DNA of 6,645 nt, from the NCBI GenBank assembly GCA_002413455.1, contig DHXA01000036.1, positions 18,739 to 25,383 of the forward strand, read 5' to 3'. The stretch's first letter is position 1, and every line of letters begins with the position of its first letter. Below are positions 5,221-6,645 of the stretch, piece after piece. The notes beneath the pieces were generated by a model. The model searched no databases and was not told the origin of the DNA. It worked only from the letters and a program-made list of their open reading frames with translations. Origin of the DNA: Rhodanobacter sp. UBA5168 (GTDB taxonomy: Bacteria > Pseudomonadota > Gammaproteobacteria > Xanthomonadales > Rhodanobacteraceae). Both the position numbers and the translations under genes were made by a program.

Positions 5221-6588
5221 TCAGTGACCGGTGGCGGGGTGTTCCTTCTGCTCCGCCATCCGCTTTTCCAGATAGTGGATGTTCTGCCCGCCATGCTGGA
5301 AGCCGACGTCGGCCATGATGCGTTGCTGCAACGGGATGTTGCACTTCACGCCTTCGATCACCGTCTCGGCCAGCGCCAGGCGCATGCGCGCGATCGCGGT
5401 TTCGCGATCCGGGCCATGCACGATCAGCTTGCCGATCATCGAGTCGTAGTTCGGTGGAATCTTGTAGCCGTCGTAAAGATGGGTGTCGACGCGCACGCCG
5501 GGGCCGCCGGGCGCCTCGAAGCGCTTCACTGTGCCGGGGCTGGGCATGAAGGTGTCCGGATCCTCGGCGTTGATGCGGCATTCGATCGCGTGGCCGCGAA
5601 TCACGATGTCTTCCTGCCGGATCGACAGCTTCTCGCCACCGGCGATCAGCAACTGCTCGCGTACCAGATCGATGCCGGTGATCAGTTCGGTCACCGGGTG
5701 TTCGACCTGGATGCGGGTATTCATCTCGATGAAGTAGAAGTGGCCGTTCTCGTACAGGAATTCGAACGTGCCGGCGCCGCGGTAGTTGATTCGGATGCAG
5801 GCGTCGACACAGACCTTGCCGATCGCGGCGCGTTGTTCGTCGGTGATGCCCGGTGCCGGTGCTTCCTCGACCACCTTCTGGTGACGACGCTGCATCGAGC
5901 AGTCGCGCTCGCCCAGATGGATCGCATTGCCCTGGCCGTCGGCAAGTACCTGGATCTCCACGTGGCGCGGATTCTCCAGGAACTTCTCCATGTAGACCTG
6001 CTCGTTGCCGAACGCGGCCTTGGCCTCGGCCTTGGTCATGGTGACGGCATTGCCCAGGTGCGCCTCGGTGCGCACCACGCGCATGCCGCGGCCGCCACCG
6101 CCGCCGGCAGCCTTGATGATCACCGGATAGCCGATCTCGCGGGCGATCTTGATGTTGGTGTCGACGTCCTCGCCGAGCGGGCCACCGGAACCGGGCACGC
6201 ATGGCACTCCGGCGGCCTTCATCGCGCGGATCGCCTCGACCTTGTCGCCCATCAGGCGGATCACCTCGGCGGTCGGGCCGATGAAGATGAAGCCGGACTG
6301 CTCCACCTGCTCGGCAAAGTCGGCGCGCTCGGAGAGGAAGCCGTAGCCCGGATGGATCGCCTGGGCATCGGTGATCTCGGCCGCGGCGATGATGCGCGGA
6401 ATGTTGAGGTAGCTGTCGACCGACGGCCCGGGGCCGATGCAGATCGATTCATCGGCCAGGCCGACGTGCTTCAGGTTGCGATCCACGGTGGAATGCACCG
6501 CCACGGTCTTGATGCCCAGACTGTGGCAGGCGCGCAGCACGCGCAGCGCGATTTCGCCGCGGTTGGCGATGACGACCTTCTCGAGCAT
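5221..6588 (-). CDS. accC: Biotin carboxylase subunit of acetyl-CoA carboxylase
   Basis: AccC uses ATP and bicarbonate to carboxylate the biotin carried on AccB, the first half-reaction of malonyl-CoA synthesis for fatty acids. It has 455 residues against 449 in E. coli, with the same numbering for most of its length. The N-terminal domain starts [20 protein letters not shown]. The ATP-grasp domain has Lys116, Lys159, the glycine-rich loop AGGGGGRGM (161-169), EKF (201-203), and His209 with Glu211 in RHVEIQVL. The active-site residues Glu276, Glu288, Asn290, Arg292, Gln294, Val295, Glu296 and Arg338 are all present. The final [13 protein letters not shown] tail is variable. The ATG at 6588 fits the family start and has GAGG 8 bases upstream; a TTG at 6606 would add six residues and is unlikely. 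Only 10 bases separate it from the accB stop, so the pair form the usual accBC operon. Confidence 0.98.
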   Translation of the reverse strand: MLEKVVIANRGEIALRVLRACHSLGIKTVAVHSTVDRNLKHVGLADESICIGPGPSVDSYLNIPRIIAAAEITDAQAIHPGYGFLSERADFAEQVEQSGFIFIGPTAEVIRLMGDKVEAIRAMKAAGVPCVPGSGGPLGEDVDTNIKIAREIGYPVIIKAAGGGGGRGMRVVRTEAHLGNAVTMTKAEAKAAFGNEQVYMEKFLENPRHVEIQVLADGQGNAIHLGERDCSMQRRHQKVVEEAPAPGITDEQRAAIGKVCVDACIRINYRGAGTFEFLYENGHFYFIEMNTRIQVEHPVTELITGIDLVREQLLIAGGEKLSIRQEDIVIRGHAIECRINAEDPDTFMPSPGTVKRFEAPGGPGVRVDTHLYDGYKIPPNYDSMIGKLIVHGPDRETAIARMRLALAETVIEGVKCNIPLQQRIMADVGFQHGGQNIHYLEKRMAEQKEHPATGH

Positions 6589-6596
6589 CCGGGCGG

Positions 6597-6600
6597 CCTC
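6597..6600 (-). promoter_or_regulatory. accC ribosome binding site overlapping the accB stop
   Basis: On the minus strand the accB stop and the ribosome site share bases as TGAGG (6597-6601), and the accC ATG follows 8 bases after GAGG. A ribosome finishing accB would uncover or directly reload at this site, so the two subunits are probably translationally coupled. The arrangement also fixes the accC start at 6588. Confidence 0.7.
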
Positions 6601-6645
6601 AGGCAATCACGAACATGGGTTCGTCGAATTCCACCGGCTGGCCGT
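6599..6645 (-). CDS. accB: Biotin carboxyl carrier protein, C-terminal end only
   Basis: Only the last 14 codons and the TGA stop (6599-6601) are inside the window; the rest lies beyond base 6645. They encode [14 protein letters not shown], which closely matches the end of the biotinyl (lipoyl-like) domain of AccB; the E. coli protein ends in [14 protein letters not shown]. The biotin-attachment lysine would lie about 35 residues earlier, outside the window. AccB carries the carboxyl group from AccC to the AccA-AccD carboxyltransferase. Its place directly upstream of accC supports the call despite the short sequence. Confidence 0.93.
   Translation of the reverse strand, partial: GQPVEFDEPMFVIA

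Noticed and set aside
4931..6202. A 423-codon minus-strand frame across accC and prmA
   Set aside because: It is an Arg-rich shadow in another frame; accC and prmA with all their motifs occupy the same bases.
1..6645. CRISPR arrays, tRNA or rRNA genes, insertion sequences, phage or toxin-antitoxin genes
   Set aside because: No regularly spaced repeats, cloverleaf sequences, transposase motifs or unexplained small gene pairs were seen; the window is ordinary core-genome content.

Overview
The window looks like a conserved housekeeping segment from a high-GC gammaproteobacterium. Gene content and protein style fit the Xanthomonadales (Lysobacterales), most likely the Rhodanobacteraceae (Rhodanobacter, Dyella, Luteibacter or relatives). 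That placement is inferred from gene order (accB, accC, prmA, zinc-ribbon membrane protein, fis, purH) and from remembered protein families; no search was run.

Layout, left to right. Positions 1-366 (+) hold the 3' part of a small EamA-type (DMT superfamily) membrane transporter gene. It ends 10 bases from the convergent end of a glutathione S-transferase-like gene (377-1087, -). Everything to the right is also on the minus strand. Transcription therefore runs from right to left: accB (only its last 14 codons, 6599-6645), accC (5221-6588), prmA (4231-5130), a zinc-ribbon/DUF3426-type membrane protein (3305-4159), fis (2850-3152), purH (1171-2781), then the GST gene.

Functionally, accB and accC make the biotin carrier and biotin carboxylase of acetyl-CoA carboxylase, the entry to fatty acid synthesis. 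prmA methylates ribosomal protein L11. fis encodes a nucleoid protein linked to fast growth. purH carries out the last two steps of IMP synthesis. The common theme is growth and biosynthesis. The DUF3426-type gene is the only one whose role is not established.

The most interesting non-coding signals lie around fis and purH. The 68-base fis-purH gap is almost filled by two back-to-back inverted repeats. One of them (2780-2813) pairs 13 of 14 positions, takes in part of the purH start codon, and overlaps an exact TATAAT. Upstream of fis there is a promoter-like pair with 17-base spacing and a GC-rich discriminator, followed by a leader with a perfect 8-bp hairpin. There are no tRNA or rRNA genes, CRISPR arrays, insertion sequences or phage genes, and I see no undescribed multi-gene system here. 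No gene-free stretch exceeds about 150 bases.
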